Shown here one piece after another: positions 51,671 through 62,000 of a stretch of DNA of 63,486 bases. This DNA comes from DAIUFH01 sp036844705 (GTDB lineage: Bacteria > Bacillota > Clostridia > Tissierellales > Tissierellaceae), in NCBI GenBank assembly GCA_036844705.1, contig DAIUFH010000003.1:1-63486 (forward strand). The letters run 5' to 3'. Position numbers and translations under genes: made by a program. The notes below the pieces were generated by a model. That model was not told the origin of the DNA. It searched no databases and saw only the letters and a program-made list of their open reading frames with translations. How positions within the stretch are numbered: position 1 is the first letter of the stretch; every line of letters begins with the position of its first letter.

Positions 51671-52450
51671 ATGGAAAGCTTATTACAAAAGACTAGAAGA
51701 GTAAATAAAACTCTCCAAGGTTATGGATCTAAACCAGTTTCTTTTATTGAATTAAGTAAAATATTAAGCGATGTACTTGATGCTAATGTATATATAGCTA
51801 GCAAGAAAGGACGAGTATTGGGATATGCTTTGTCTGATGGTTTTGAATGCGATATTGTTAATTCAGAGGTTGTGAAGGAAAGAAGATTTCCAAAAGCCTA
51901 TAATGAGGAACTGCTAAAAATAACTGAAACAAATGAGAATATTAAAAATACAACAGATTGTGTATTTGATAATGTATCTGATTGTGATTATCATGATAAG
52001 ATATCTACAGTAATTCCTATAAACAGTGGTGTTTCAAGATTAGGAACTCTAGTATTAGCAAGATTTGGTAGAGAGTTTAATGAGGATGATTTAGTACTTG
52101 CTGAATATAGTGCAACAGTAGTAGGTATGGAGATATTGAGAGCTACTAATGAAGAAATAGAAGAAGAAGCAAGAAAAAAATCTATAGTACAGATGGCTAT
52201 TGGAACTTTATCATATTCTGAATTAGAAGCGATGGAACATATATTTAATGAGTTAGATGGTTCCGAAGGTTTATTGGTAGCAAGTAAAATTGCTGATAGA
52301 GTTGGTATTACAAGGTCAGTTATAGTGAATGCTCTTAGAAAGTTTGAAAGTGCCGGTGTTATAGAATCCAGATCATTAGGCATGAAGGGTACTCATATAA
52401 AAATACTTAATGACAAATTGGTAGATGAGCTGAAAAAAGTAAAAGGATAG
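51671..52450 (+). CDS. codY: GTP- and branched-chain amino acid-sensing repressor CodY
   Basis: This 259-residue global regulator has an N-terminal GAF domain (about 1-155; LLQKTRRVNKTLQGYGSKPV) and a C-terminal winged helix (ASKIADRVGITRSVIVNALRK). It represses nutrient-scavenging and stationary-phase genes when GTP and branched-chain amino acids are abundant. It starts behind AAGGGGG. Here topA directly precedes codY; the clpQY/hslVU genes that lie between them in Bacillus are missing. A terminator covers its stop. Confidence 0.96.
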   Translation: MESLLQKTRRVNKTLQGYGSKPVSFIELSKILSDVLDANVYIASKKGRVLGYALSDGFECDIVNSEVVKERRFPKAYNEELLKITETNENIKNTTDCVFDNVSDCDYHDKISTVIPINSGVSRLGTLVLARFGREFNEDDLVLAEYSATVVGMEILRATNEEIEEEARKKSIVQMAIGTLSYSELEAMEHIFNELDGSEGLLVASKIADRVGITRSVIVNALRKFESAGVIESRSLGMKGTHIKILNDKLVDELKKVKG

Positions 52451-52466
52451 TTATCTATCCTTTTGT
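52441..52466 (+). terminator. Rho-independent terminator at codY end
   Basis: A ten-base-pair stem AAAAGGATAG / CTATCCTTTT with loop TTAT is followed by GTT. It contains the codY stop codon. Confidence 0.85.
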
Positions 52467-52486
52467 TAAATAATAGAATAATATTA

Positions 52487-52515
52487 TTGATTATGTAAAA
52501 TCATTATGTTATAAT
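52487..52515 (+). promoter_or_regulatory. Strong sigma-A promoter of rpsB
   Basis: TTGATT and a consensus TATAAT are separated by 17 bases. Transcription would start about 52522. Confidence 0.82.
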
Positions 52516-52521
52516 TCTATA

Positions 52522-52616
52522 GTGATTACACACACTCTCTGATATCATGGGTAGTGCTCTAATGAGTTCCCAAGATAGTTGAGGTGAGTGGAGGAAAATA
52601 ACTTGGAGGTGAAGGT
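52522..52616 (+). promoter_or_regulatory. Structured leader of rpsB
   Basis: A 95-base leader precedes rpsB. It contains a hairpin GGGTAGTGCTC-TAAT-GAGTTCCC at about 52549-52571 and a purine-rich run with two possible ribosome sites (GTGGAGG and TTGGAGG). It may be a binding site for S2 autoregulation, known for rpsB in other bacteria. I cannot match it to a named RNA family. Confidence 0.45.
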
Positions 52617-53324
52617 ATGTCAGTAATAACAATGAAGGGTTTACTAGAAGCTGGAGTTCATTTTGGACATCAGACAAGAAGATGGAACCCAAAGATGGCT
52701 CAGTACATCTTTACAGAAAGAAATGGAATTTACATTATTGACCTACAAAAGACCGTAAAAAAAGTCGATGAAGCTTATAACTTTATGAAAGAGGTTGTAG
52801 CTGATGGCGGAGAGGTACTATTTGTAGGAACTAAGAAACAAGCACAAGAAGCTATTGAAGGTGAAGCTAAAAGATGCAATATGCATTATATCAACCAAAG
52901 ATGGCTTGGTGGTATGTTAACAAATTACAAGACTATCAGAAAAAGAATTGATAGATTGCATGAATTAGAAAAGATGGAAGAGGACGGAACATTTGATGTT
53001 CTTCCAAAAAAAGAAGTAATTCAATTGAGACATGAAGCTGAAAGACTCGAAAAATTCCTTGGCGGAATTAAAAATATGAATGGAATTCCAGATGTTTTAT
53101 TTGTAGTTGACCCTAGAAAAGAGAGAATTGCTGTTCAAGAAGCAAAAATTTTAGGTATACCTGTTATTGCAATTGTGGATACTAACTGTGATCCAGATGA
53201 AATAGATTATGTTATACCAGGTAATGATGATGCTATAAGGGCTGTAAAATTAATAACAGAAACAATTGCAAATGCTGTTTTGGAAGCAAGACAAGGCGAA
53301 CAAATAGAAAACATTGAGGAATAA
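52617..53324 (+). CDS. rpsB: Ribosomal protein S2 (uS2)
   Basis: This 235-residue small-subunit protein begins MSVITMKGLLEAGVHFGHQ and shows FVGTKKQAQEAI, INQRWLGGMLTN, DVLFVVDPRKE and the late NCDPDEIDYVIPGNDDA. It is encoded in front of tsf as in nearly all bacteria. The start follows TTGGAGGTG. A terminator between it and tsf probably sets their ratio. Confidence 0.97.
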   Translation: MSVITMKGLLEAGVHFGHQTRRWNPKMAQYIFTERNGIYIIDLQKTVKKVDEAYNFMKEVVADGGEVLFVGTKKQAQEAIEGEAKRCNMHYINQRWLGGMLTNYKTIRKRIDRLHELEKMEEDGTFDVLPKKEVIQLRHEAERLEKFLGGIKNMNGIPDVLFVVDPRKERIAVQEAKILGIPVIAIVDTNCDPDEIDYVIPGNDDAIRAVKLITETIANAVLEARQGEQIENIEE

Positions 53325-53331
53325 TTAGACA

Positions 53332-53375
53332 GGTAAGGGTTTTGAGGGTTTTTGCCTTAATCCCTTACCGTTTTT
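53332..53375 (+). terminator. Terminator/attenuator between rpsB and tsf
   Basis: An eight-base-pair outer stem GGTAAGGG / CCCTTACC encloses an inner stem TTGAGG / CCTTAA, then G and five T residues follow. tsf has no clear promoter of its own, so it is likely transcribed by read-through. Confidence 0.78.
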
Positions 53376-53393
53376 AAAAATAGGAGGGGTAAT

Positions 53394-54041
53394 ATGAATA
53401 TAAGTGCTTCCTTAGTTAAAGAACTTAGAGATAAAAGTGGAGCAGGGATGCTGGACTGCAAGAATGCATTAGTAAAAGCTGAGGGAAATCTTGAAAAGGC
53501 AATGGATCTGCTAAGGGAAAAAGGATTGGCATCAGCAGCTAAAAAAGCTGGAAGAATTGCATCAGAAGGTTTAGTAGAATCATATATCCATGGCGGAAGA
53601 ATCGGAGTTTTAGTTGAAGTTAATTCAGAAACTGATTTCGTGGCAAAAAATGACGAGTTTAAACAATTCGTAAAGGACATAGCTATGCAAGTAGCAGCTT
53701 CTAATCCAAAATATGTAAGAAGAGAAGAGGTTGCTGAAGAAGAATTAAACCATGAAAAAGAAATACTTACAGCACAAGCAATTAATGAAGGAAAACCTGA
53801 GCATATAGCTGCTAAAATAGTTGAAGGAAGATTGGAAAAGTTCTATGAAAGAGTTTGTCTTCTAGACCAACCATTTATAAAGGATCCTAGCATAAAGGTT
53901 AAAGATTTATTGGCTGAAAAAATTGCAAAAATTGGTGAAAATTTAAATATTAGAAGATTTGCAAGATTTGAAGTTGGCGAAGGTTTAGAAAAGAAATCTG
54001 AAAACTTTGCAGAAGAAGTTGCGAAGCAAATGAATATATAA
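53394..54041 (+). CDS. tsf: Elongation factor Ts
   Basis: This 215-residue guanine nucleotide exchange factor recycles EF-Tu. The N terminus has SASLVKELRDKSGAGMLDCKNAL and the core has VEVNSETDFVAKNDEF, the diagnostic TDFVA motif. It is of the shorter kind (about 215 rather than 290 residues), as in many Clostridia. It starts behind TAGGAGG, 69 bases after rpsB. Confidence 0.96.
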   Translation: MNISASLVKELRDKSGAGMLDCKNALVKAEGNLEKAMDLLREKGLASAAKKAGRIASEGLVESYIHGGRIGVLVEVNSETDFVAKNDEFKQFVKDIAMQVAASNPKYVRREEVAEEELNHEKEILTAQAINEGKPEHIAAKIVEGRLEKFYERVCLLDQPFIKDPSIKVKDLLAEKIAKIGENLNIRRFARFEVGEGLEKKSENFAEEVAKQMNI

Positions 54042-54070
54042 AGGAGGAGAACACTAGTTGTTCTCCTTTT
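54042..54070 (+). terminator. Hairpin between tsf and pyrH
   Basis: An eight- to twelve-base-pair stem GGAGAACA / TGTTCTCC with loop CTAGT is followed by four T residues. The T tail is short, so read-through into pyrH is likely. Confidence 0.55.
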
Positions 54071-54099
54071 GAAACATATGGCTAAAGAGGAGTGTTATA

Positions 54100-54813
54100 A
54101 TGGGGCCTATTTATAAAAGGATTATACTGAAGCTTAGTGGTGAAGCATTGGCAGGTAAAAAGGGTTATGGGATTGATACTTTGACTGTCATCGATATAGC
54201 AAGACAAATCAAAGAGCTACAAGAAATGGGTGTAGAGGTTGCGATTGTAGTTGGTGGAGGCAATTTCTGGAGAGGAAGAACCTCTAAGGATATGGATAGA
54301 TCTACTTCTGATTATATTGGTATGCTTGGCACTGTTATGAACGCTTTGGCATTGCAAGATGCCTTGGAGAATATGGATGTCATCACACGTGTACAGACGG
54401 CTATTGAAATGAGACAAGTTGCAGAACCATACATAAGAAGAAGAGCTATCAGACACTTAGAAAAAGGTAGAGTTGTAATCTTTGGTGCTGGAACGGGAAA
54501 TCCGTATTTTTCAACTGATACTACAGCAGCTTTAAGAGCAGCTGAGATTGAAGCTGAAGTCATTCTTTTAGCTAAAAAGGGAGTAGACGGAGTTTACGAT
54601 TCTGATCCAAATGTTAATTCTGCTGCTAAAAAGTTTGACACTTTAAAATATATTGATATACTTAACTTAGGACTAGGAATCATGGATTCAACTGCTACAT
54701 CATTGTGCATGGATAATAGGATTCCATTGATAGTATTTGGAATTGATGAACCCAATAACATAATAGATGTAGTTATGGGTAGAAAAATTGGAACTCATGT
54801 AAAGGAGGATTAA
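54100..54813 (+). CDS. pyrH: UMP kinase
   Basis: This 237-residue enzyme phosphorylates UMP to UDP and is the bacterial type distinct from eukaryotic UMP/CMP kinases. It opens with YKRIILKLSGEALAGKKGYG and has VVGGGNFWRGR, GTGNPYFSTDTTAALRA and KKGVDGVYDSDP. The start follows AGAGGAG. frr begins three bases after its stop. Confidence 0.97.
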   Translation: MGPIYKRIILKLSGEALAGKKGYGIDTLTVIDIARQIKELQEMGVEVAIVVGGGNFWRGRTSKDMDRSTSDYIGMLGTVMNALALQDALENMDVITRVQTAIEMRQVAEPYIRRRAIRHLEKGRVVIFGAGTGNPYFSTDTTAALRAAEIEAEVILLAKKGVDGVYDSDPNVNSAAKKFDTLKYIDILNLGLGIMDSTATSLCMDNRIPLIVFGIDEPNNIIDVVMGRKIGTHVKED

Positions 54814-54815
54814 GT

Positions 54816-55373
54816 ATGTACTTAGATTTACACAAAGAAGCCGAAGAAAAAATGATTAAAACAGTGTCTGTTTATAAGGAAGAACTGCAAAGCATAAGAG
54901 CTGGTAGAGCAAATCCGCAATTATTGGATAAAATAACCGTTGATTACTACGGTCAAGTAACTCCACTAAAACAGGTAGGAGGCATTTCTGCTCCAGAACC
55001 AAGACTTTTAGTTATACAACCTTGGGATTCCAAATTGATCCCAATTATAGAAAAGGAAATACTTAAATCTGACCTCGGTTTAAATCCATCAAATGATGGT
55101 AAGATTATCAGACTAATCATACCTCAGTTAACTGAGGAAAGAAGAAAAGAATTGATTAAAGTTGTAAAAAAAGATGGAGAAAGTGCTAAAATAGCTGTTA
55201 GAAATATTCGTAGAGATACTTTAGATAAGATTAAAAAGATGGAAAAGAATAAAGAGATTTCTGAGGACGATCTTAAAAAAGCAGAAGAGGAATTACAAAA
55301 GATAACTGATAAATATATTGTACAGGTTGATGCTGTTACCAAGAAAAAAGAAGAAGAGCTAATGGAAATATAA
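54816..55373 (+). CDS. frr: Ribosome recycling factor
   Basis: This 185-residue protein splits post-termination ribosomes with EF-G. It contains SIRAGRANPQLLDKITVDYYG, LVIQPWDSKLIPIIEKEI, NPSNDGKIIRLIIPQLTEER and the helical ending. The start follows AAGGAGG, only two bases after the pyrH stop, so the two are coupled. A perfect terminator lies after it. Confidence 0.97.
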   Translation: MYLDLHKEAEEKMIKTVSVYKEELQSIRAGRANPQLLDKITVDYYGQVTPLKQVGGISAPEPRLLVIQPWDSKLIPIIEKEILKSDLGLNPSNDGKIIRLIIPQLTEERRKELIKVVKKDGESAKIAVRNIRRDTLDKIKKMEKNKEISEDDLKKAEEELQKITDKYIVQVDAVTKKKEEELMEI

Positions 55374-55380
55374 ATAATAA

Positions 55381-55405
55381 AACCCCTTCTGTGGAAGGGG
55401 TTTTT
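55381..55405 (+). terminator. Rho-independent terminator after frr
   Basis: A nine-base-pair stem AACCCCTTC / GAAGGGGTT with loop TGTG continues into TTT. Confidence 0.9.
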
Positions 55406-55420
55406 CATGGTGGAGGAAAT

Positions 55421-56161
55421 ATGAGCATAGAAAATCATGACATGATATCAAAGATTAATAAAGATAAATTACCAAGACATATTGCAATAATAATGGACGG
55501 AAATGGAAGGTGGGCTGCTAAGAGATCATTACCTAGAAATATTGGTCATCAAGAGGGGATGGAAAGAGTAATTGAAATCGTGGAAGCCGCTTCTCAGCTT
55601 GGTATTAAGTACCTGACGCTTTATGCATTTTCCACAGAAAATTGGAAAAGACCCGTTACAGAAATAGACGGATTAATGAAGATTTTAGTATTCTATATAA
55701 AAAGAGAATTAGACAAATTACATAAAAACAATATTAGATTGCATATACTAGGAGATATATCAAAATTACCCGATATTCCCAGAAAAGAAGTTGAAAAAGC
55801 AGTTGAAAAAACAAAAAATAATACAAAGATGACACTAAATATTGCCCTTAACTATGGAGGAAGAAATGAAATAATTTATGCTATTAAAGAATATTTAAAA
55901 GATGTTGAAATGGGTAATATTACATATGAAGAATTAAATCCAAGCGTATTTTCAAATTACCTTTATACAAGGGGACAGCCAGATCCGGATTTAGTTATTA
56001 GACCAAGTGGAGAACAAAGACTTAGCAATTTTTTATTATATCAAGTTGCATATTCTGAGTTTTGGTTCTCAGACATTTTATGGCCTGATTTTACTGAAAA
56101 GTATTTGTTTCAAGCTATTCTTGACTATCAAAATAGAAACAGAAGATTTGGGGGAATATAG
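55421..56161 (+). CDS. uppS: Undecaprenyl diphosphate synthase (UppS)
   Basis: This 246-residue cis-prenyltransferase makes the C55 carrier for cell-wall synthesis. It shows HIAIIMDGNGRWAAKRSLPR, YLTLYAFSTENWKRP, LNIALNYGGRNEI and the substrate-binding RPSGEQRLSNFLLYQ and LWPDF. The ATG at 55421 is behind GGTGGAGG; upstream in-frame codons cross the terminator. It is followed directly by cdsA. Confidence 0.95.
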   Translation: MSIENHDMISKINKDKLPRHIAIIMDGNGRWAAKRSLPRNIGHQEGMERVIEIVEAASQLGIKYLTLYAFSTENWKRPVTEIDGLMKILVFYIKRELDKLHKNNIRLHILGDISKLPDIPRKEVEKAVEKTKNNTKMTLNIALNYGGRNEIIYAIKEYLKDVEMGNITYEELNPSVFSNYLYTRGQPDPDLVIRPSGEQRLSNFLLYQVAYSEFWFSDILWPDFTEKYLFQAILDYQNRNRRFGGI

Positions 56162-56935
56162 GTGAGTGAACTGGGGAAGAGGGTATCTTCAGCTATTATA
56201 GGATTATTATTATTGTTATTTATTGTTAATAAAGGCGGTATCTATTTATCAACAGCAATATTAGTTATTTCAATTATAGGACTAAAAGAATTTTATAGAG
56301 CAATTTCTAATATTGGCTTTAGTCCATATGATTTCATAGGAATATTAGGATCAATTCTTTTATACATATCTGACTTATTCCCTATTATACAAAGGGATTT
56401 GATATTTACTGTATCCATCGTTGTACTATTAATTTATATGCTTAGCAATAAAGAGGTGACACTTGCCAATATGGGAATAACACTATTTGGTATTGTATAT
56501 ATACCTTTTCTATTATTTCATATAAGCTATTTAAACGGTAGTAAATATATTTGGCTAATTTTTATTATTGCCTTTGGAACAGATACTTTTGCTTATTTTA
56601 CAGGAAGCCGTTTTGGGAAAAAGAAATTATGCCCTAAAATTAGCCCTAAAAAAACTGTTGAAGGGGCAATTGGGGGCATTGTAGGTAGTTTGGTGCTAAC
56701 TATTCTATATGCGATATTTATGGAGCTTGATTCTATTGGGGAATTAATGATTTTAGCAGTGATTTCATCTATAATTTCACAATGTGGTGATTTGGTGGCT
56801 TCAAGAATTAAGCGAATTTCAGGTATTAAGGATTATGGAAAACTTATTCCGGGACATGGTGGAATTTTAGATAGATTTGATAGTATAATTCTGGTTGCAC
56901 CAGTAATATATTATTTTGTCAGATACTTTTTATAA
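56162..56935 (+). CDS. cdsA: Phosphatidate cytidylyltransferase
   Basis: This 257-residue membrane enzyme makes CDP-diacylglycerol from phosphatidate and CTP. About eight hydrophobic segments are visible and the C-terminal signature SRIKRISGIKDYGKLIPGHG followed by GILDRFDS is complete. It begins at a GTG on the base after the uppS stop. In most Firmicutes dxr lies between cdsA and rseP; here rseP begins 12 bases after it. Confidence 0.95.
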   Translation: MSELGKRVSSAIIGLLLLLFIVNKGGIYLSTAILVISIIGLKEFYRAISNIGFSPYDFIGILGSILLYISDLFPIIQRDLIFTVSIVVLLIYMLSNKEVTLANMGITLFGIVYIPFLLFHISYLNGSKYIWLIFIIAFGTDTFAYFTGSRFGKKKLCPKISPKKTVEGAIGGIVGSLVLTILYAIFMELDSIGELMILAVISSIISQCGDLVASRIKRISGIKDYGKLIPGHGGILDRFDSIILVAPVIYYFVRYFL

Positions 56936-56947
56936 GGTGGTGTTTTA

Positions 56948-57952
56948 ATGCAAACAGCTATTGCAGCTATATTTGTATTTTTGTTGGTTGTTCTGTTGCA
57001 TGAATTTGGGCATTTTGCTGTTGCCAAATTAGTTGGTGTAAAAGTAAATGAATTTTCAATTGGAATGGGACCAAAATTATTACAAAAAACGAAGGGAGAT
57101 ACTCAATATACTTTAAGATTACTTCCTATTGGTGGATATTGTAAAATGGAAGGTGAAGATGAAAATTCAGATGATCCAAAGAGTTTCTCCAATGTTTCTC
57201 CATTATCTAGAATTGCTGTTGTTGTTGCTGGAGCTTTTATGAATTTTGTATTGGCTTTTATTGTTCTATCAATAGTATCCTTTAACACTGGTACTCCAAC
57301 AACAACTATAGGTGAAATTATTGAAAATTCACCGGCTGAAGAAAGTGGATTACTTCCGGGAGATAAAATAATAAAGATAAATAACATGGATATAGACAGC
57401 TGGGATAATCTATCCGATAATATCAGTAAGTCAAATCCAGAAAATGTTTTAGGAATAGATATAATAAGAAAAAATAAAGAACACACAATTGAAATTATGC
57501 CTGAAATTGAAGATGGAAGAGCTATTATAGGAATTATTCCTGCCTATGAAAAATCCGTATCCTCTGCCTTTAAAGGTGGAGCAAAAAATACAGTTATGTT
57601 CATACAGCTAATGGTTGATTTTCTAAAAAGCTTATTCCAAGGCAAGGTAACTACCAACGATTTGTCAGGACCTGTAGGAGTTATAAGTGAAATTGGAAAA
57701 GCTGCTAATTCCGGGATTACTAATCTTTTGTTTTTACTGGGATTTATCAGTGTAAATTTAGGATTTTTTAATTTATTACCAATCCCTGCGCTGGATGGCG
57801 GTAGAATTATATTTTTATTATTAGAAATTTTAAGAGGGAAACCAATCGATCCAGATAAAGAAGGCTTGGTACATTTTATAGGATTTGTATTGCTTATCTC
57901 TTTAATGCTTGTAGTAACATATAAGGATTTAATTAGGATAAATATTTTTTAG
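56948..57952 (+). CDS. rseP: Site-2 intramembrane protease RseP/RasP
   Basis: This 334-residue zinc metalloprotease cleaves membrane-embedded anti-sigma factors and remnant signal peptides. The active site HEFGH is at 18-22, one PDZ domain lies near 115-180 (GLLPGDKIIKINNMDIDSW), and the second metal motif is NLLPIPALDGGRI. Three to four hydrophobic segments are seen. It starts behind AAGGTGG. The gene directly follows cdsA rather than dxr. Confidence 0.95.
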   Translation: MQTAIAAIFVFLLVVLLHEFGHFAVAKLVGVKVNEFSIGMGPKLLQKTKGDTQYTLRLLPIGGYCKMEGEDENSDDPKSFSNVSPLSRIAVVVAGAFMNFVLAFIVLSIVSFNTGTPTTTIGEIIENSPAEESGLLPGDKIIKINNMDIDSWDNLSDNISKSNPENVLGIDIIRKNKEHTIEIMPEIEDGRAIIGIIPAYEKSVSSAFKGGAKNTVMFIQLMVDFLKSLFQGKVTTNDLSGPVGVISEIGKAANSGITNLLFLLGFISVNLGFFNLLPIPALDGGRIIFLLLEILRGKPIDPDKEGLVHFIGFVLLISLMLVVTYKDLIRINIF

Positions 57953-57972
57953 ATATTTAAAAAGGTGATAAA

Positions 57973-59022
57973 ATGGAAAGAAAAAACACAAGAGTTATAA
58001 GAGTCGGCAATGTTTTAATAGGAGGAAATAACCCTATAAGTGTACAGTCTATGACTAATACAAGGACCTCAGATGTAGTGAACACTGCAAGACAGATAAA
58101 AGATTTAGAAGAGGCAGGATGTGATATAATCAGATCATCTGTTTCTTCTATTGAAGATGCTAAGGCAATACCAAAAATTAAGGAGCAAATCAACATTCCA
58201 ATTATCGCAGATATTCAGTATGATTATAAATTAGCTCTGGAAGCTATTAAGTATGGAATAGATGGATTAAGAATAAATCCAGGTAATATTGGTAGTTTAT
58301 ATAAGGTAAAGGAAGTAGTTAATGCTTGTAAGAAAAATAATTTATCCATAAGAATAGGAGTAAATTCAGGCTCTATTAAAAAAGAATTTTTGGATAAGTA
58401 CGATGGTGTAAATGCTGACTCAATGGTTTATAGTGCTCTTGAACAGATAAGGCTTTTAGAAGAGTTAAACTTTTATGATATAAAAATTTCCCTTAAAGCA
58501 AGCAATGTACCTCTGACCATCGAGGCATATAAGAAGATGTCAGAGGTATGCGACTATCCTTTGCATCTAGGTGTTACAGAGGCGGGAACTCCTTGGAGAG
58601 GGACTATAAAGTCCTCAGTAGGAATAGGAAGTCTTTTGGCTATGGGTATCGGGGATACAATAAGGGTATCTTTAACCGGAGATCCTGTGGAAGAAGTAAA
58701 GGTAGGCAGAGAAATCCTTAAATCACTGGGGCTGTTAAAAGATGGTCTTGAATTGATATCATGTCCTACCTGTGGCAGAACAAATATTAATTTGATAAAG
58801 ATAGCTCAAGAGGCCGAAAAAATCCTTGACGGCATAGAAAAACCAATAAAGGTAGCAATTATGGGTTGTGCAGTCAATGGACCTGGAGAGGCAAAAGAAG
58901 CTGATATTGGAATAGCTGGTGGAAATGAAGAGGGTTTGATATTTATCAAAGGAGAAGTTGTGAAAAAAGTTAAAGAGGAAGATTTGTTACAGGAATTACT
59001 TAAAGAAATAAATAAATTGTAA
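57973..59022 (+). CDS. ispG: 4-hydroxy-3-methylbut-2-enyl diphosphate synthase IspG
   Basis: This 349-residue Fe-S enzyme acts late in the MEP isoprenoid pathway. It has SVQSMTNTRTSDVVNTARQI near its start, a TIM barrel, and C-terminal cysteines in ISCPTCGRTNINL plus GCAVNGPGEAKEADIGIAGG. The gene starts behind AAAGGTG. It shows that the MEP pathway is used here, although dxr, the committed step, is not in this cluster. Confidence 0.95.
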   Translation: MERKNTRVIRVGNVLIGGNNPISVQSMTNTRTSDVVNTARQIKDLEEAGCDIIRSSVSSIEDAKAIPKIKEQINIPIIADIQYDYKLALEAIKYGIDGLRINPGNIGSLYKVKEVVNACKKNNLSIRIGVNSGSIKKEFLDKYDGVNADSMVYSALEQIRLLEELNFYDIKISLKASNVPLTIEAYKKMSEVCDYPLHLGVTEAGTPWRGTIKSSVGIGSLLAMGIGDTIRVSLTGDPVEEVKVGREILKSLGLLKDGLELISCPTCGRTNINLIKIAQEAEKILDGIEKPIKVAIMGCAVNGPGEAKEADIGIAGGNEEGLIFIKGEVVKKVKEEDLLQELLKEINKL

Positions 59023-59047
59023 TATCTCCGAGGATAGGAGGACAAGC

Positions 59048-62000
59048 ATGACAAAGACAGAAGGAATTTTGATTAAAGACATCATAAAAAACAATAAATA
59101 TAATCATTTGGCTGAGTTGGACTTAACTATAAATAATGTCAAAATATATAAGAGCAATATGAAATTAGTTTTAGATATTATTTCTCCTCAGATTCTTTTG
59201 AAGGAAAATATTGAGGAAATTCAAGAAATGCTAGAAGAACAATTCATTCAATTTAAAATTCAAATAAATATCTCTTATAGCGATAATTCTAATGTTGAAT
59301 TAAGTCTTGATAATTTAATTGATAGTATTAAATCAATTCTTACGTCGAAGATACCTTCAAGTGGGACATGGGTTAAGGAAATTATGTGGGAGGAAAAAGA
59401 TGATGAAATAACTCTTATCTTGCCTAACCAGATGGCCTTTTTTTCTGTCGAAAGAAGTGGACTAAAAGATAGTATCTTCGAAATGGTAAAATCAAATTGT
59501 GGGAAAAAGTTAAATATTAAATATAAAGAAAACAATACCATAGATTATGATTCCTTTATTGAAGAAAAGGAAATTGAAGAACGTAAATTATCGAATAAAA
59601 CTATGTCTAGTGTTCCATCGCCTAAAAAGACGGTAAGTTCAAGGAATGAAGTCGGCGGAAAATACACCTTTGGTAAAGCTATTAAAGATCAGCCCATGAA
59701 AGTAAAAGATATAAATTTAAATAGTGGTTCAGCTGTTATCAAAGGTAGTATTTTTCAAATAGAAAGCAGAAGCATTAAGGGTAATAAAACAATAATTTCA
59801 TTTTATATTTCTGATGGTACTGATTCCATAGGTGTGAAGTTGTTTTTAAGTGATGATAAAAAGGATCAATTTTTAAATAACGTAGTTGAGGATAGCTATA
59901 TTATGATTGAGGGAGATGTAATCTTTGATACATATATTAAATCAACGGTTATAATGCTAAAATCCTTAATTAAGCTTGAGCTGGAATTAAAGAAGGACAT
60001 GTCAGAGGAAAAAAGAGTTGAATTGCATCTTCATACACAGATGAGTGCTATGGATGGGATTAGTACTGCTAAGAAACTAGTACAAAGAGCTAAAGAGTGG
60101 GGTCATAAAGCTATTGCAATCACAGACCATGGTGTTGTACAAGCTTTTCCTGAGGCTATGGAGACAGGAAAAAAAAGTGATATAAAGATTATATATGGCG
60201 TAGAAGGATATATGATAAATGATAGAAAAAATATAGTTACAAATTTCTATGAGGATAGAGTTGCTGATGATTTTGTTGTATTCGATATTGAAACTACAGG
60301 TTTATCAGCAAAAAACGATATGATAACAGAAATTGGCGCTGTAAGAATTATTAACGGAGAGGTTGTAGAGGAGTTTAGCCAGTTGGTAAATCCTGAAATG
60401 TCGATACCGGCTAAAATTACTGAACTGACGGGTATCACAAATGAAATGGTAGCCGGTATGCCTACTATTAAAGATGTTATAAAAGATTTTAAGGATTTCA
60501 TTAAAGATAGTATATTAGTTGCCCATAATGCAACATTTGATATAGGTTTTATCAGAGAAAAAATGAAGTTGTCCAATATGAAAATTGATAATGCGGTGCT
60601 TGATACATTAGAGCTTTCAAGAGCCGTATTTCCAAACTTAAAAAATCATAAACTAAATATAGTTGCAAAGCATTTAGGCGTAAGTCTTATAAATCACCAT
60701 AGGGCTGTTGACGATGCAACAGCTACAGGTGAGATATTGATAAAGATTTTAAATATGCTAGAGGATAAAAATATTAAAACCCTTAAACAAATTAATAAAT
60801 TAAATTCGCAGCAGGATGTTACTAAGGGTGAAGCATTTCATATAATCTTATTGACTAAGAATTATACAGGGTTAAAAAATCTATATAAATTAATATCAGA
60901 TTCTCACCTTAAATATTTCCATAGAAAACCGAGATTACCAAAGTCGTTGATCGATGCAAACCGAGATGGTCTCATAATCGGTAGTGCATGCGAAGCAGGG
61001 GAGTTGTATAAGGCGATTTTAAAAAACAAGTCCTACAACGAAATCAAGGATATTGTATCCTTCTATGATTATTTGGAAATTCAGCCAATTGGTAATAATA
61101 TGCATTTAATCAGGGATGGGTTAGTTAAGGATGAAGCTGAACTACAGTCAATAAACAGAAGAATCTATGAGCTTGGTAGAAAATATAATAAGATGACTGT
61201 AGCAACCGGAGATGTTCACTTTTTAGATCCAGAGGATGAAATCTATAGAAGAATACTAATGTCTGGTCAAGGTTTTTCTGATGCAGACAATCAAGCACCT
61301 TTGTATTTTAAAACTACAGATGAGATGTTGGAAGAATTCTCTTACCTAGGACAAGATGTAGCAACCGAAGTAGTAGTAAAAAATACTAATGCTATAAATG
61401 ATCTAATTGAAGAAATCATCCCTATTCCAGATGGTACATTTCCACCTATTATTGAAGGGGCAGATGAGGAATTGAAATCCATAACCTATAAAAAAGCATA
61501 TGAAGTATATGGAGATCCATTGCCTGAGATAGTTAAGAAGAGACTTGATAGAGAATTAAATTCAATAATTAGTAATGGATATGCAGTTATGTATATCATT
61601 GCTCAAAAATTAGTATGGAAGTCAGTAGCTGATGGATATATGGTAGGCTCAAGGGGTTCTGTAGGCTCTTCATTTGCAGCAACAATGAGTGGAATAACGG
61701 AGGTCAATCCTTTAGTGCCACACTATATATGTCCTAATTGCAAGCATAGTGAATTTTTTGAAGATGGTTCTATATCTTCAGGAGCTGACTTAGAGGATAA
61801 AGACTGTCCAATATGTAATCATAAACTAATAAAGGATGGTCAGGATATACCTTTTGAAGTATTTTTAGGTTTTGAAGGTGATAAAGAACCTGATATTGAC
61901 CTTAATTTTGCAGGAGAATATCAACCTAATGCACATAAATATACTGAGGAACTATTTGGAAAGGGATATGTATTTAGGGCAGGTACCATAGGTACTATTG

